A stretch of DNA of 64,000 nucleotides from an uncultured Jannaschia sp. (GTDB taxonomy: Bacteria > Pseudomonadota > Alphaproteobacteria > Rhodobacterales > Rhodobacteraceae): contig NZ_CANNEZ010000001.1 in assembly GCF_947503795.1 (NCBI RefSeq), forward strand, positions 363,001-427,000, read 5' to 3'. Position 1 is the stretch's first letter. Every line of letters starts with the position of its first letter. Shown here piece by piece: positions 49,115 to 57,118 of the stretch. The position numbers and the translations under genes are program-made. A model generated the notes under the pieces. It did not search any database. It was given only the letters and a program-made list of their open reading frames with translations, and was not told where the DNA came from.

Positions 49115-49204
49115 CCTTCGCCGTCCGACCGGGTCCGCGCCCGCCGGACTTTGACAGCCGCGCGTCCTCTGGCATCATCGCCCGCGTTTGGCTGGGAGCA
49201 TGAC

Positions 49205-49636
49205 ATGACCTTTTCGGAATCCGTGCGCACGGTTCTGCAACAGAAATACGCCACCTTCTCGGGGCGCGCGTCCCGTTCGGAATTCTGGTGGTTCGCGCTG
49301 TTTTCTTTCATCGGCGGCGTGGTCGCCAGCCTGATCGACGGCGTCATCTTCGGAAGCGACAACGGCGGCATCGTGAACGGGCTCTTCACGCTGGCGATCA
49401 TCGTGCCGTCGCTGGCGGTGGGCGCGCGGCGCCTGCACGATACCGACCGCACCGGGTGGTGGCTGCTGATCTGGCTGGTGCCTTTGATCGGGTGGATCGT
49501 CCTGATCGTGTTCTGGGTCCTGCGCGGCACCGATGGAGAGAACCGCTTCGGCCCCCCGCCGCACGTCGCGCCGCGCCTGGATCACGCGTCGGCCGGGCCG
49601 ATCTCGTCCAGCTCGATCCCCAGGGTCGACCGCTGA
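49205..49636 (+). CDS. DUF805 family membrane protein
   Basis: A 143-residue protein with three to four hydrophobic segments. FSGRASRSEFWWFALFSF and RRLHDTDRTGWWLLIWLVPLIGW are hallmark stretches of DUF805 (YhaH-like). ATG 49205 has GGGAG upstream. After the family end (ENRFGPP) there is a 25-residue tail not seen in typical members. Function unknown. Its TGA overlaps the presumed CTG start of the next gene. Confidence 0.9.
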   Translation: MTFSESVRTVLQQKYATFSGRASRSEFWWFALFSFIGGVVASLIDGVIFGSDNGGIVNGLFTLAIIVPSLAVGARRLHDTDRTGWWLLIWLVPLIGWIVLIVFWVLRGTDGENRFGPPPHVAPRLDHASAGPISSSSIPRVDR

Positions 49637-49908
49637 GCGACGCGATCCGCGCCGCCGACCGTCTGAACGCGCTTCCGGTCGGGGGATTTCGGGGGCGTGC
49701 GCTGGGGCGTGACTGGCTGGTGACGCGCGCGCTCCATGCGGGCGGCGCATCCGAGAAACTGGTGGCGCGCAGCCTCGACGGCGCGGATTACGTCTCGCTC
49801 AACCTTTACCGGTTGGAGGCGGGGCCGCGGCTGCGCCCCTGCGAAATGCCCGCAGCCAAGGTGATGGCCTTTCTCGACGACCTGTCGGTGACGCCCGCCC
49901 CTCAGTAG
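49633..49908 (+). CDS. Small conserved hypothetical protein, apparent CTG start
   Basis: A 91-codon frame that gives a coherent protein: LSDAIRAADRLNALPVGG, then RALHAGGASEKLVAR, DYVSLNLYRLEAGPRL and PCEMPAAKVMAFLDDL. I recall similar 85-95 residue proteins in related bacteria starting MSD. Here the only codon at that place is CTG (49633), which overlaps the DUF805 stop as CTGA. GTG 49720 is the first standard start but would cut the protein to 62 residues. The end overlaps the convergent gshA by 7 bp. Confidence 0.5.
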   Translation: MSDAIRAADRLNALPVGGFRGRALGRDWLVTRALHAGGASEKLVARSLDGADYVSLNLYRLEAGPRLRPCEMPAAKVMAFLDDLSVTPAPQ

Positions 49909-51272
49909 CTCCGCTCGGCATAGATCCGGTCAAGATCGCCGCCCCACTTGCCGTGATAGTCGTCGAGAAGCTCGTCGGCGGGCACCTTGCCGGTCTCGAC
50001 ACTCTCCTTGAGGGCGTTGAGGAAGTGGGTCTCGTCGGGCACCAGCCCGCCGGCCCCGGCCTTGCCCCGCGCCACGAGACCGGCTTCCGCGATGGCGAGG
50101 CATTCGCGCGCGAGATCGTGCATCCTGACGCCGTTCGCCTCGGCCTGCAGCCCATCTTCGCTGGCCGCCACACGGAGCGCCAACCGCGTCTCCTGATCCC
50201 AATTCTTGGCCAGGTCCCAGGCCGCGTCGAGCGCGCTTTCGTCGTACATCAACCCGACCCAAAAGGCCGGCAGCGCGCACAGCCTGCGCCACGGCCCGCC
50301 ATCGGCGCCGCGCATCTCCATGTATTTCTTGATCCGCGCCTCGGGGAAGAGCGTCGTCAGGTGGTCCGCCCAGTCCGACAGCGTTGGCACCTCGCCCGGC
50401 AGCGCGGGCAGCTCGCCCCGCATGAAATCGCGGAACGACATGCCCAGCGCGTCGATATACGTGCCGTCGCGGTAGACGAAATACATCGGTACATCGAGCG
50501 CGTAGTCGGCCCAGCGCTCGAACCCCATCCCGTCCTCGAAGACGAAGGCGGGGATGCCGGTGCGCGCGGGGTCGAGATCGCGCCAGACGCGCGCGCGCCA
50601 GGACTTGTGGCCGTTGGGCTTGCCCTCGAAGAAGGGCGAGTTGGCAAAGAGCGCGGTCGCCACCGATTGCAGGCTGAGGGCGACGCGCAGCTTCTTGACC
50701 ATGTCCGCCTCGGAGGCGAAGTCGAGATTCACCTGCACCGTCGTCGTGCGACGCATCATGACCTTTCCCATGGTGCCCACCTTGTCCATGTAGGCGTCCA
50801 TCAGCTTGTAGCGGCCCTTGGGCATCAGCGGCATCTGGTCGTGGGTCCAGACCGGCGCGGCGCCCAGCCCGATGAACTTCACGCCGATCTCGTCGGCGAT
50901 GCTGCGCACCTCGCGCAGGTGGTCGTTCACCTCGTCGCAGGTCTGATGGATGGTCTCGACCTGCGCGCCCGACAGCTCGAGCGCGCCGCCCGGCTCGAGC
51001 GAGACATTGGCGCCGCCCTTCTCGAGCCCGATCAGGTGGCCGCCCTCCTCGACCGGGGTCCAGCCGAAGCGGTCGCGCAGCCCGGCGAGCACGGCGTGGA
51101 TCGAGCGGTCGCCGTCATAGGGCAGCGGCTTCAGGGTATCGACGCAGAAGCCGAACTTCTCGTGCTCGGTGCCGATGCGCCATTCGTCCTTGGGCTTGCA
51201 GCCGGAGGCCATGTATTCGACCAGTTGCGCGGGGTCGGTGATCGGACCGCCGCCGGATTGGGGAATGGACAT
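49902..51272 (-). CDS. gshA: Glutamate-cysteine ligase (plant/alphaproteobacterial type)
   Basis: A 456-residue ATP-dependent ligase for the first step of glutathione synthesis. The active-site stretch WRIGTEHEKFGF (residues 31-42), FEGKPNGHKSWRARVW and YMEMRGADGGPWRRLCALPAFWVG mark the class III (GshA/plant GCL) family. ATG 51272 gives the common N-terminus MSIPQSGGGPI. Followed by nothing on the same strand within the window that belongs to the pathway; gshB is not here. Confidence 0.95.
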   Translation of the reverse strand: MSIPQSGGGPITDPAQLVEYMASGCKPKDEWRIGTEHEKFGFCVDTLKPLPYDGDRSIHAVLAGLRDRFGWTPVEEGGHLIGLEKGGANVSLEPGGALELSGAQVETIHQTCDEVNDHLREVRSIADEIGVKFIGLGAAPVWTHDQMPLMPKGRYKLMDAYMDKVGTMGKVMMRRTTTVQVNLDFASEADMVKKLRVALSLQSVATALFANSPFFEGKPNGHKSWRARVWRDLDPARTGIPAFVFEDGMGFERWADYALDVPMYFVYRDGTYIDALGMSFRDFMRGELPALPGEVPTLSDWADHLTTLFPEARIKKYMEMRGADGGPWRRLCALPAFWVGLMYDESALDAAWDLAKNWDQETRLALRVAASEDGLQAEANGVRMHDLARECLAIAEAGLVARGKAGAGGLVPDETHFLNALKESVETGKVPADELLDDYHGKWGGDLDRIYAERSY

Positions 51273-51327
51273 GGGGCAGGGGCCTTTCAGTCGCGTCTCG
51301 CCCCGGACGAGTGAGCGCCGGGCGGGA

Positions 51328-51840
51328 TCAAGTCAAGGCGGCCGCGTCTTGCCTGCGCCACAAGATCGCGAGGCCGGGTGTGCGCCCCTGCACCGCGCGG
51401 ACCATCGCGCCGCCGTCGAAGCCGGGCAGCGGGGCCAGCGCGTCGAGCAGCATCTCGGCGCCCTTCGCGCCCTCGGGGATGAAGACCGCGCCGCCCGAGA
51501 CCGGGGTCAGCCGCCAGAACGCCTCGCCCCCGGGCGAGCGGCGGAACGCGAGCTCGGCCAGCTCGTCCAGCGCGACCGTGCCGCCCATGACCGGCCCGAG
51601 ATAGGTGATGCGGCCCTCGACCACCTCGACGATGCCCGGCGCTTCGGCCTCGGTGCGGAACCGCGCGTGGCGGATGCCCGACAGCGCCAGCACGGCGCCA
51701 ACCAGCACCAGCGCGATGCCGAACAGCGCGGGCAGACCCGATGATGTCGCCACCAGCCAGCCGCCCCAGAGGATCGCCGCGCCACCCAGCACCGCCTCGC
51801 GCCAGCGCAGGATCGTCGCGGTGGCTTCGGGGCGGATCAT
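51328..51840 (-). CDS. Hypothetical membrane protein (two TM helices)
   Basis: A 170-residue protein. Two adjacent hydrophobic segments (residues 17-33 and 37-55) are followed by a soluble beta-rich C-terminal domain (GIVEVVEGRITYLGP, ALDELAELAFRRS, VFIPEGAKGAEMLLDAL). The layout suggests an inner-membrane protein with a cytoplasmic domain. I do not know its function. Its ATG overlaps the upstream gene by 4 bp and the set rsmE - 51837 gene - this gene is one coupled unit. Confidence 0.75.
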   Translation of the reverse strand: MIRPEATATILRWREAVLGGAAILWGGWLVATSSGLPALFGIALVLVGAVLALSGIRHARFRTEAEAPGIVEVVEGRITYLGPVMGGTVALDELAELAFRRSPGGEAFWRLTPVSGGAVFIPEGAKGAEMLLDALAPLPGFDGGAMVRAVQGRTPGLAILWRRQDAAALT

Positions 51841-52631
51841 CGGGGCACCTCGGGGCGGTCGTCATAGGGCGCGCGCACCGGGGGCGGCAGGGGGCCGCCG
51901 AGATCGTGCAGCGCGACGGGCGCCGCGTCGGGCGCCTCCATCTGCCAGATGTGGCCGCCCGCGGTGACGTGCAACCCGTCGCCCCAGGGCTCGGCCCAGT
52001 CCCAGTCGGGCTGGGGCCTCGCTGCACCGGAGGGATCGACGAGCTCGTAGCGCGCCGCGATCTGTGCGCGGCCTTCGGCTCCGAGCGCGAAACGCTGCCG
52101 CAACCGCCAGCTCCCCGCGAGGTCGCGGGTCAACACCGCATCGTAGCCCGTGCCCGAGACATGGACCCAACCGCGGCGCACGAGCTTGGCCACCTGGAGT
52201 TCGCCCATGTGAAAGCCGTCGGTCGAGGTCGGATAGGCCATCGGGTCGTCGGTAATTCGGAGCTCGCGCGGGGCGTCGGACAGGGGGCCCGTCCCGTTGA
52301 GCCAGAGCGCGCCGTCCGCCGTGAAGGCCCCGCCGCCATGCCAGCCATCCGTTTGCGCCACCTGCGCGATGGCGTGGAGATAGGGCGCGCGGCTGACCAC
52401 CGTGCGATAGCCGGTCGCCCCGCCATCCACGAGATAGACCAGATGCGCGCCGTCGGGCGCGAGATCCGAGCGGAAGGGAAAGATCCGCCCGTCGAGCCAT
52501 TGCCCGAAGGTTATCGCCCCCGTGGCGCGGTTCCAGCCCCAGCTTGCGGCACGATGCGACGGGCCGCGCCGGAGGACGACCGCGTGGTGGCTATCCGTCG
52601 CGGTCAGCACAAGGAGGCGCGGCGCGCTCAC
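51837..52631 (-). CDS. Conserved hypothetical protein (264 aa)
   Basis: A soluble protein of 264 residues rich in Trp and Gly, with repeated short beta-type motifs (AVVLRRGPSHRAASWGWNRATG, RIFPFRSDLAPDGAHLVYLV, LTRDLAGSWRLRQRFAL) that suggest a beta-propeller-like fold. GTG 52631 overlaps the rsmE stop as GTGA, which sets the start. No signal peptide. I recall homologues next to rsmE in related bacteria but no function. Confidence 0.7.
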   Translation of the reverse strand: MSAPRLLVLTATDSHHAVVLRRGPSHRAASWGWNRATGAITFGQWLDGRIFPFRSDLAPDGAHLVYLVDGGATGYRTVVSRAPYLHAIAQVAQTDGWHGGGAFTADGALWLNGTGPLSDAPRELRITDDPMAYPTSTDGFHMGELQVAKLVRRGWVHVSGTGYDAVLTRDLAGSWRLRQRFALGAEGRAQIAARYELVDPSGAARPQPDWDWAEPWGDGLHVTAGGHIWQMEAPDAAPVALHDLGGPLPPPVRAPYDDRPEVPR

Positions 52632-53362
52632 CAGTCGCCCCGCGCCGATTGCCAAAGCGTCAGGGCCGCGACCGCCGCCGTGTCGGCGCGCAGGATTCGG
52701 GGGCCGAGCGCGATCGGCGCAGCCTGCGGCATGGCGCGGATGCGTGCGCGTTCCGCCTCGGCGAACCCGCCTTCGGGTCCGATCAGGATCGCCGCGGGCG
52801 CCGGCGGGATCGGCGCCGGCGCGCCTGCCCCGGACCAGTCGGGATCGTCCGACAGCGCCTCGTCCGCGAAGATCAGCGCGCGGCCCTCGGGCCAGCCATC
52901 CAGCAGCCGGTCCAGCGTGACCAGCTCGGCCACCTCGGGGACGAAGGTGCCGCCGCATTGCTCGGCCGCCTCGACGGCATGGGCCTGAAGGCGGTCGCGG
53001 CGGATGCGTTCGGAATTGGTGAACCGCGTAATGACGGGCAAAATGCGCGCGGCCCCCAACTCGGTCGCCTTCTCGACGATGAAGTCCGTCCGGGCCTTCT
53101 TGATCGGCGCGAAACATAACCAGAGGTCCGGCGGATCGCGCTGCGGTGCCACTTGGTCTTCGCAGGTCAGGACGCCGCCTCGCTTCGACACCGTCTCGAT
53201 CCGCGCGCGCCACGCGCCAGATGCGCCGTCGAACACTGTCAGCGTGTCGCCCGGCCCCAACCGCATCACGCCCGAGAGGTAATGCGCCTGCGCCTTCTCG
53301 ATCCCGACCGATTGCCCCGCCCCGAGCGGACCGGCTATGTGCAGCCTGACCTTGCTGTCCAT
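52628..53362 (-). CDS. rsmE: 16S rRNA m3U1498 methyltransferase
   Basis: A 244-residue SPOUT-class RNA methyltransferase. The SAM-binding knot is seen in AILIGPEGGFAEAE and LGPRILRADTAAVAAL; FAPIKKARTDFIVEKATELG is the conserved middle. It methylates U1498 of 16S rRNA. ATG 53362 has GGAGG at good spacing; that GGAGG lies over the start of the divergent ubiA. Only 12 bp separate the two starts. First gene of the rsmE - 264-aa protein - membrane protein unit. Confidence 0.94.
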   Translation of the reverse strand: MDSKVRLHIAGPLGAGQSVGIEKAQAHYLSGVMRLGPGDTLTVFDGASGAWRARIETVSKRGGVLTCEDQVAPQRDPPDLWLCFAPIKKARTDFIVEKATELGAARILPVITRFTNSERIRRDRLQAHAVEAAEQCGGTFVPEVAELVTLDRLLDGWPEGRALIFADEALSDDPDWSGAGAPAPIPPAPAAILIGPEGGFAEAERARIRAMPQAAPIALGPRILRADTAAVAALTLWQSARGDW

Positions 53363-53374
53363 CGGGGGCCCTCC

Positions 53375-54316
53375 ATGACCGACACGTCCGATCAAGGACA
53401 GGTGGCCGACGCCGTCAAGGGCAACTGGGTCGACACCCGTGCCCCGGCCTGGTCGCGGCCCTTTCTGCGGCTGAGCCGCGCCGACCGTCCGATCGGCACG
53501 TGGCTCCTGCTGCTGCCGTGCTGGTGGGGGCTGACGCTGGCCGTCGCGGCGACCGGGTTCCGGCCGGTCGCGATCTGGATCGCGCTGGGCTGTGCCATCG
53601 GCGCGTTCCTGATGCGCGGCGCGGGCTGCACCTGGAACGACATCGCCGACCGCGACATCGACGCCTCCGTCGCGCGCACCCGGTCGCGGCCGATCCCATC
53701 GGGGCAGGTGGGGGTGCGGGGCGCGCTGACCTGGCTTGCGGCGCAGGCGCTCGTGTCCTTCGCGATCCTCCTGACCTTCAACGGGTCTGCCATCGCGCTG
53801 GGCATCCTCTCGCTCCTGCCGGTGGCGGTCTATCCCTTCGCCAAGCGGTTCACATGGTGGCCGCAGGTCTTCCTCGGGCTGGCATTCAACTGGGGCGCGC
53901 TCCTGGCCTGGACGGCCCATACCGGCAGCCTCGGCTGGCCGCCGGTGCTGCTCTACCTGGGCGGCATCGCCTGGACGCTGTTCTACGACACGATCTATGC
54001 CTACCAGGACGTCGAGGACGATGCGCTGATCGGTGTGAAGTCCACCGCCCGACGCTTCGGCGACACGCCCGCGCCGTGGCTGCGCGGCTTTCTCGTGACG
54101 ACGGTGCTCCTGATCTCGGGGGCGGTGCTTCTGGCGCTCGATCCGGTGCCCGCTCTGGTGGCGCTGGTCGGGGTCTGGGCGATGGGCTGGCATCTGGCGT
54201 GGCAGTTGGCCCGGCTCGACATCACGGATCCGGCGCTCTGTCTGACGCTCTTTCGCGCCAACCGGACGACCGGCCTGATCCCCCTGCCGTTTTTCGCCAT
54301 CGCGGCATTGCTTTGA
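53375..54316 (+). CDS. ubiA: 4-hydroxybenzoate octaprenyltransferase
   Basis: A 313-residue membrane prenyltransferase with about eight transmembrane helices. The two Asp-rich motifs are NDIADRDID (near residue 89) and YDTIYAYQDVEDD (near 205), which bind Mg2+-polyprenyl diphosphate. It prenylates 4-hydroxybenzoate in ubiquinone synthesis. ATG 53375 is the normal start (MTDTSDQGQV). Divergent from rsmE with a 12-bp spacer. Confidence 0.94.
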   Translation: MTDTSDQGQVADAVKGNWVDTRAPAWSRPFLRLSRADRPIGTWLLLLPCWWGLTLAVAATGFRPVAIWIALGCAIGAFLMRGAGCTWNDIADRDIDASVARTRSRPIPSGQVGVRGALTWLAAQALVSFAILLTFNGSAIALGILSLLPVAVYPFAKRFTWWPQVFLGLAFNWGALLAWTAHTGSLGWPPVLLYLGGIAWTLFYDTIYAYQDVEDDALIGVKSTARRFGDTPAPWLRGFLVTTVLLISGAVLLALDPVPALVALVGVWAMGWHLAWQLARLDITDPALCLTLFRANRTTGLIPLPFFAIAALL

Positions 54317-54370
54317 TTGTGCCCGGCGTGGGCCGGGTCTATCACGCAGGCGGGGACGGACAGGATACGC

Positions 54371-56269
54371 ATGAGCCGCAGGACGACGATCGCCACATCC
54401 GCCGCATTCGTGCTGGCCGCCGCTGGCGCGGCGAGTGCCGCATGGCTGGCCGCCGGCGTGATCGAGGAGCGTTCGCGCAACGCGGTCGCCGCGACCCTCG
54501 CGACGGCGGAGATGGGCTGGGCCGGGGTCGAGACCGACGGCCTCCAGCTGATCCTCACCGGCGTCGCCCCGAGCGAACCTGCCCGCTTGCGTGCCGTGAC
54601 CCGCGCCGGAACGGTGGTCGACCCCCGCCGGATCGTCGACGGCATGGATGTCGAGGCGTCCGAGCCGGTCGCCGCCCCGCGCTTCTCGCTCGAGATCCTG
54701 CGCAACGAGACAGGCGTGTCGCTGATTGGCCTCGTGCCCAGCGCGGGCGGGCCCGAGATGCTGTCCGAACTGCTGGCCGAGCTGAACGCCAACATGGCGC
54801 TCGACGTCACCTCGATGGTCGAGAATGCCGACCACCCCGTGCCGCCCGCCTGGGACGAGACGCTGCGCTTCGCCTTCGCCACGCTCGAGGGCCTGCCGCG
54901 CTCGAAGATCAGCATCGTGCCGGGCCGCATCTCGGTCACAGCCGTCGCCGACAGCGCCGAGCAGAAGGCGCGGCTCGAGACCGAGCTGGCGCGCGCGCGC
55001 CCCGAGACGGTCGCGCTGGAGCTGGAGATCGCGGCCCCGCGCCCGGTCATCACGCCCTTCACGCTGCGCTTCGTGATGCCCGACGGGGCCGCACCGCGCT
55101 TCGATGCCTGCGCCGTCGACAGCGCCGAGGCCCGGACACGGATCCTTGCCGCTGCCGGTGATGCCGGGTTCGAGGGCAAGGCGCGCTGCGAGATCGGGCT
55201 GGGGGTGCCCTCGGCCTCCTGGGGGGAGGCGGCGGCCCTGTCGATCCGCGCGCTGGCCGAGCTGGGCGGCGGGTCGGTCACGCTCTCGGATGCGGATGTC
55301 ACGCTGGCGGCGCATGAAGGCACGCCGCGCGACCCCTTCGACCGCATCGTCGCCGAGCTGGAGACCGCGCTGCCGGACATCTTCGCGCTGACCGCCGTCC
55401 TGCCCGAACCGGCCGATGCCGACGGCACCGGCACGGCGTCCGGCACGCCCGAATTCGTCGCCACGCTTTCGCCCGAGGGGCAGGTGCAGCTGCGCGGACG
55501 GCTTTTCGACGAGGCGCAGGAGAACGCCGTTCTCAGCTACGGGCGCGCGCTGTTCGGCGTGCAGCGCACCTATATCGCGACCCGCAACGACGCGACCTTG
55601 CCGCAGGGCTGGCCTGCGCGCGTGCTCGCCGGGCTCGACGCGCTGTCGCGGGTCGAGAACGGCTCGGTCGTGATCCGCCCCGACCTCGTGGTGATCCGCG
55701 GGATCACCGGCAACCCGCGCGCCGAGGCGGATATCTCGGGTCTGCTGTCGTCGAAGCTTGGCGCCGAAGCCGAATACCGGATCGAGGTCGACTACCGCGA
55801 GGAGCTGGACCCTGTCCTGAACATCCCCACGCCCGAGGAATGCGAAGCCGAGCTGAACGCCATCCTGGTCGAGCAGAAGCTGACCTTCGCACCCGGCGAG
55901 GCCGTAATCGAGGAGGCGGGCGACGGACAGCTCTCGCGGCTGACGTCGAAGCTCGACGACTGCAAGCGCGCCGCCTTCGAGATCGGCGGCCACACCGACA
56001 GCCAGGGCCGCGAGGAAATGAACCTCTCGCTCAGCCAGCAGCGCGCCGAGGCCGTCCGCGCCGCCCTCCTGTCGCGCGGCGTGCCGCCCTCGCAACTGGT
56101 CGCGACGGGCTTCGGCGAGGCCGATCCGATCGCCGACAACGACACCGAGAGCGGCCGCGAGGCGAACCGTCGCATCACGTTCACCCTGCTCGGCCGCCGC
56201 GATGCCGACGCGCCCTCGCCGCTGCGCGAGCGGGCGACGGCCGCCGAGACCGAAGGATCCACCGAATGA
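54371..56269 (+). CDS. OmpA-family peptidoglycan-associated envelope protein with BON-like repeats
   Basis: A 632-residue envelope protein. One N-terminal transmembrane helix or uncleaved signal (TSAAFVLAAAGAASAAWLAAG, in part) is followed by about 450 residues of repeated alpha/beta segments resembling BON-type domains (for example ILTGVAPSEPARLRAV, LIGLVPSAGGPEML) and a C-terminal OmpA domain with IGGHTDSQGREEMNLSLSQQ and GFGEADPIADNDTESGREAN, which carries the peptidoglycan-binding Asp and Arg. It should bridge inner membrane and cell wall. The next gene is coupled by ATGA. Confidence 0.87.
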   Translation: MSRRTTIATSAAFVLAAAGAASAAWLAAGVIEERSRNAVAATLATAEMGWAGVETDGLQLILTGVAPSEPARLRAVTRAGTVVDPRRIVDGMDVEASEPVAAPRFSLEILRNETGVSLIGLVPSAGGPEMLSELLAELNANMALDVTSMVENADHPVPPAWDETLRFAFATLEGLPRSKISIVPGRISVTAVADSAEQKARLETELARARPETVALELEIAAPRPVITPFTLRFVMPDGAAPRFDACAVDSAEARTRILAAAGDAGFEGKARCEIGLGVPSASWGEAAALSIRALAELGGGSVTLSDADVTLAAHEGTPRDPFDRIVAELETALPDIFALTAVLPEPADADGTGTASGTPEFVATLSPEGQVQLRGRLFDEAQENAVLSYGRALFGVQRTYIATRNDATLPQGWPARVLAGLDALSRVENGSVVIRPDLVVIRGITGNPRAEADISGLLSSKLGAEAEYRIEVDYREELDPVLNIPTPEECEAELNAILVEQKLTFAPGEAVIEEAGDGQLSRLTSKLDDCKRAAFEIGGHTDSQGREEMNLSLSQQRAEAVRAALLSRGVPPSQLVATGFGEADPIADNDTESGREANRRITFTLLGRRDADAPSPLRERATAAETEGSTE

Positions 56270-56589
56270 ACCGCACTGAATTCGTCATCGCCATCGCGGT
56301 GATCCTCTTCGTCGCCTTCGTGCTGGGCTGGTTCGCGTCCTGGCTGGTCTACCGCTTCAGCCGGGTGACGACCTCGGACGTGGCCGAGCTGGAGGACATG
56401 GCCAAGTCGCTGCACGAGGCCGAGGAACAGCGCGACGAGGCGATCACCTACCTGCAATACCGCGAGCAGGAGCTGTCGACCAAACTCAGCCAGACCGAGG
56501 CCGAACTGAAGGCCACGATGGACGGTTTGCGCGAGGCCCGGCAGGAGGCCTCGGAGCTGCGCGGCTATATCGAGTCGCTGAACGCGTGA
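56266..56589 (+). CDS. Membrane-anchored coiled-coil protein (107 aa)
   Basis: A 107-residue protein: an N-terminal transmembrane helix (FVIAIAVILFVAFVLGWFAS) and a long charged helix (residues 38-105) with heptads typical of a coiled coil (EDMAKSLHEAEEQRDEAI, LSTKLSQTEAELKATM). Its ATG overlaps the stop of the OmpA-type gene, so the two are co-translated and probably work together at the envelope. Function otherwise unknown. Confidence 0.8.
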   Translation: MNRTEFVIAIAVILFVAFVLGWFASWLVYRFSRVTTSDVAELEDMAKSLHEAEEQRDEAITYLQYREQELSTKLSQTEAELKATMDGLREARQEASELRGYIESLNA

Positions 56590-56624
56590 GGGGCTCGGAC
56601 TCCGAAATAGCGGCTAAGCGGACA

Positions 56625-56661
56625 AAGCGGACCTTCACAGCGTTAGATCGAAGGTCCGTTT
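56625..56661. other. 12-bp inverted repeat / hairpin downstream of the OmpA unit
   Basis: AAGCGGACCTTC and GAAGGTCCGTTT form a 12-bp stem (one G-T pair) around a 13-nt loop. It lies 36 bp after the coiled-coil gene. No U-tract follows, so it may act as a Rho-dependent or weak terminator, or as a stabiliser; a binding site is also possible. AGCGG is repeated three times just upstream. It marks the left edge of the AT-richer island. Confidence 0.55.
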
Positions 56662-56719
56662 AGTGCGTAAACTCACAAAAAAGTCTTGTCCGCCCAAGCA
56701 CTTGTGTGATAGCCGGTCG

Positions 56720-56873
56720 GAAATCGGAGTAAATGATGAAAGTACGGCTTTCAGAACGAGATACCTGGACCAACGCCCTAGCGGGGTGCGTGGACTAGGT
56801 ATGCGCATCCTCCAAGGTTAGGTTTGCGAAAACCTTTCTCTCAGGGCGGCACCTTCAGGTAGCCGCCTTTTTT
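56720..56873 (+). ncRNA. Candidate structured small RNA
   Basis: A stretch with RNA-like organisation ending in a strong intrinsic terminator. Parts in order: a GGAG-ATG start opening a 20-codon ORF (56736-56798); a long hairpin closed by ATACCT/AGGTAT (56761-56802) with inner pairs CCAACGC/GCGTGG and CCC/GGG; an unpaired TCCTCC (56808-56813), able to pair with Shine-Dalgarno sequences; a hairpin AGGTTT-GCGA-AAACCT with a GNRA tetraloop (56820-56835); then the terminator. A possible promoter is TTGTCC (56686) with TGATAG (56707), but the spacing is short. The 5' end is a guess. It could be a trans-acting sRNA or a leader with a short peptide. Confidence 0.5.
56845..56873 (+). terminator. Intrinsic terminator of the candidate small RNA
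   Basis: GGCGGC-ACCT-TC-AGGT-A-GCCGCC followed by six T. A 10-bp GC-rich stem with one bulged A and a tight loop, then a U-tract: a textbook Rho-independent terminator on the plus strand. Confidence 0.9.
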
Positions 56874-56901
56874 GTTTCAAAAACCCAAGGAGATCAGAGC
56901 T

Positions 56902-57051
56902 GTGTCCAATCAGCTATTGGAAGAACCTGACGATACAGTGGAGACCGCGCACAACTGCGCGGTCTCCCTGATCTCATCTTCACGCATACGACACCAGCGT
57001 TCTGTTCCGACATTGCCGCCTTCGGCAGTGAATACAGAAGAATTGCCTTAA
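56902..57051 (+). CDS. Possible small protein (49 aa) in the AT-richer island
   Basis: GTG 56902 is preceded by AAGGAG (56887-56892) at 9-nt spacing and opens 49 codons ending TAA. The peptide is MSNQLLEEPDDTVETAHN, then a Ser/Arg-rich middle (SLISSSRIRHQRS) and ELP at the end. It contains no transmembrane helix. A perfect 12-bp inverted repeat (56940-56967) lies inside the frame, which may instead mean the region is an RNA structure rather than a gene. Third-position GC is low compared with the chromosome. I do not recognise it. Confidence 0.35.
   Translation: MSNQLLEEPDDTVETAHNCAVSLISSSRIRHQRSVPTLPPSAVNTEELP
56940..56967. other. Perfect 12-bp inverted repeat with CAAC loop
   Basis: GGAGACCGCGCA-CAAC-TGCGCGGTCTCC. 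A very stable hairpin, not followed by a U-tract. It lies within the possible 49-codon gene and 89 bp before the tRNA promoter -10 region begins. Role unknown: attenuation, transcript end or recombination relic are all possible. Confidence 0.7.
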
Positions 57052-57055
57052 CTTA

Positions 57056-57103
57056 TTGATTTAAAATAATAAATTGACGCTCACCGCTCGCCCGATGTAT
57101 GAA
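57056..57103 (+). promoter_or_regulatory. Strong promoter with UP-like element for the tRNA pair
   Basis: An A/T tract (57056-57073, ATTGATTTAAAATAATAAA in part) precedes -35 TTGACG (57074-57079), an 18-bp spacer and -10 TATGAA (57098-57103). Transcription would start about 8 bp before tRNA-Glu. This is the best sigma-70-type promoter I see in the window. Confidence 0.7.
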
Positions 57104-57118
57104 GCTCTCATCTGCTCT

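Noticed and set aside
49600-49640. Frameshift joining DUF805 to the following small protein
   Set aside because: The DUF805 family ends at ENRFGPP, and the next protein has its own N-terminus; an unusual start codon explains the layout with no indel.
52628-56095. Apparent 1155-residue protein made by extending rsmE upstream
   Set aside because: Residues before MDSKVRLHIAG lie antisense to ubiA and the OmpA-type gene and look non-coding; ATG 53362 has a proper GGAGG.
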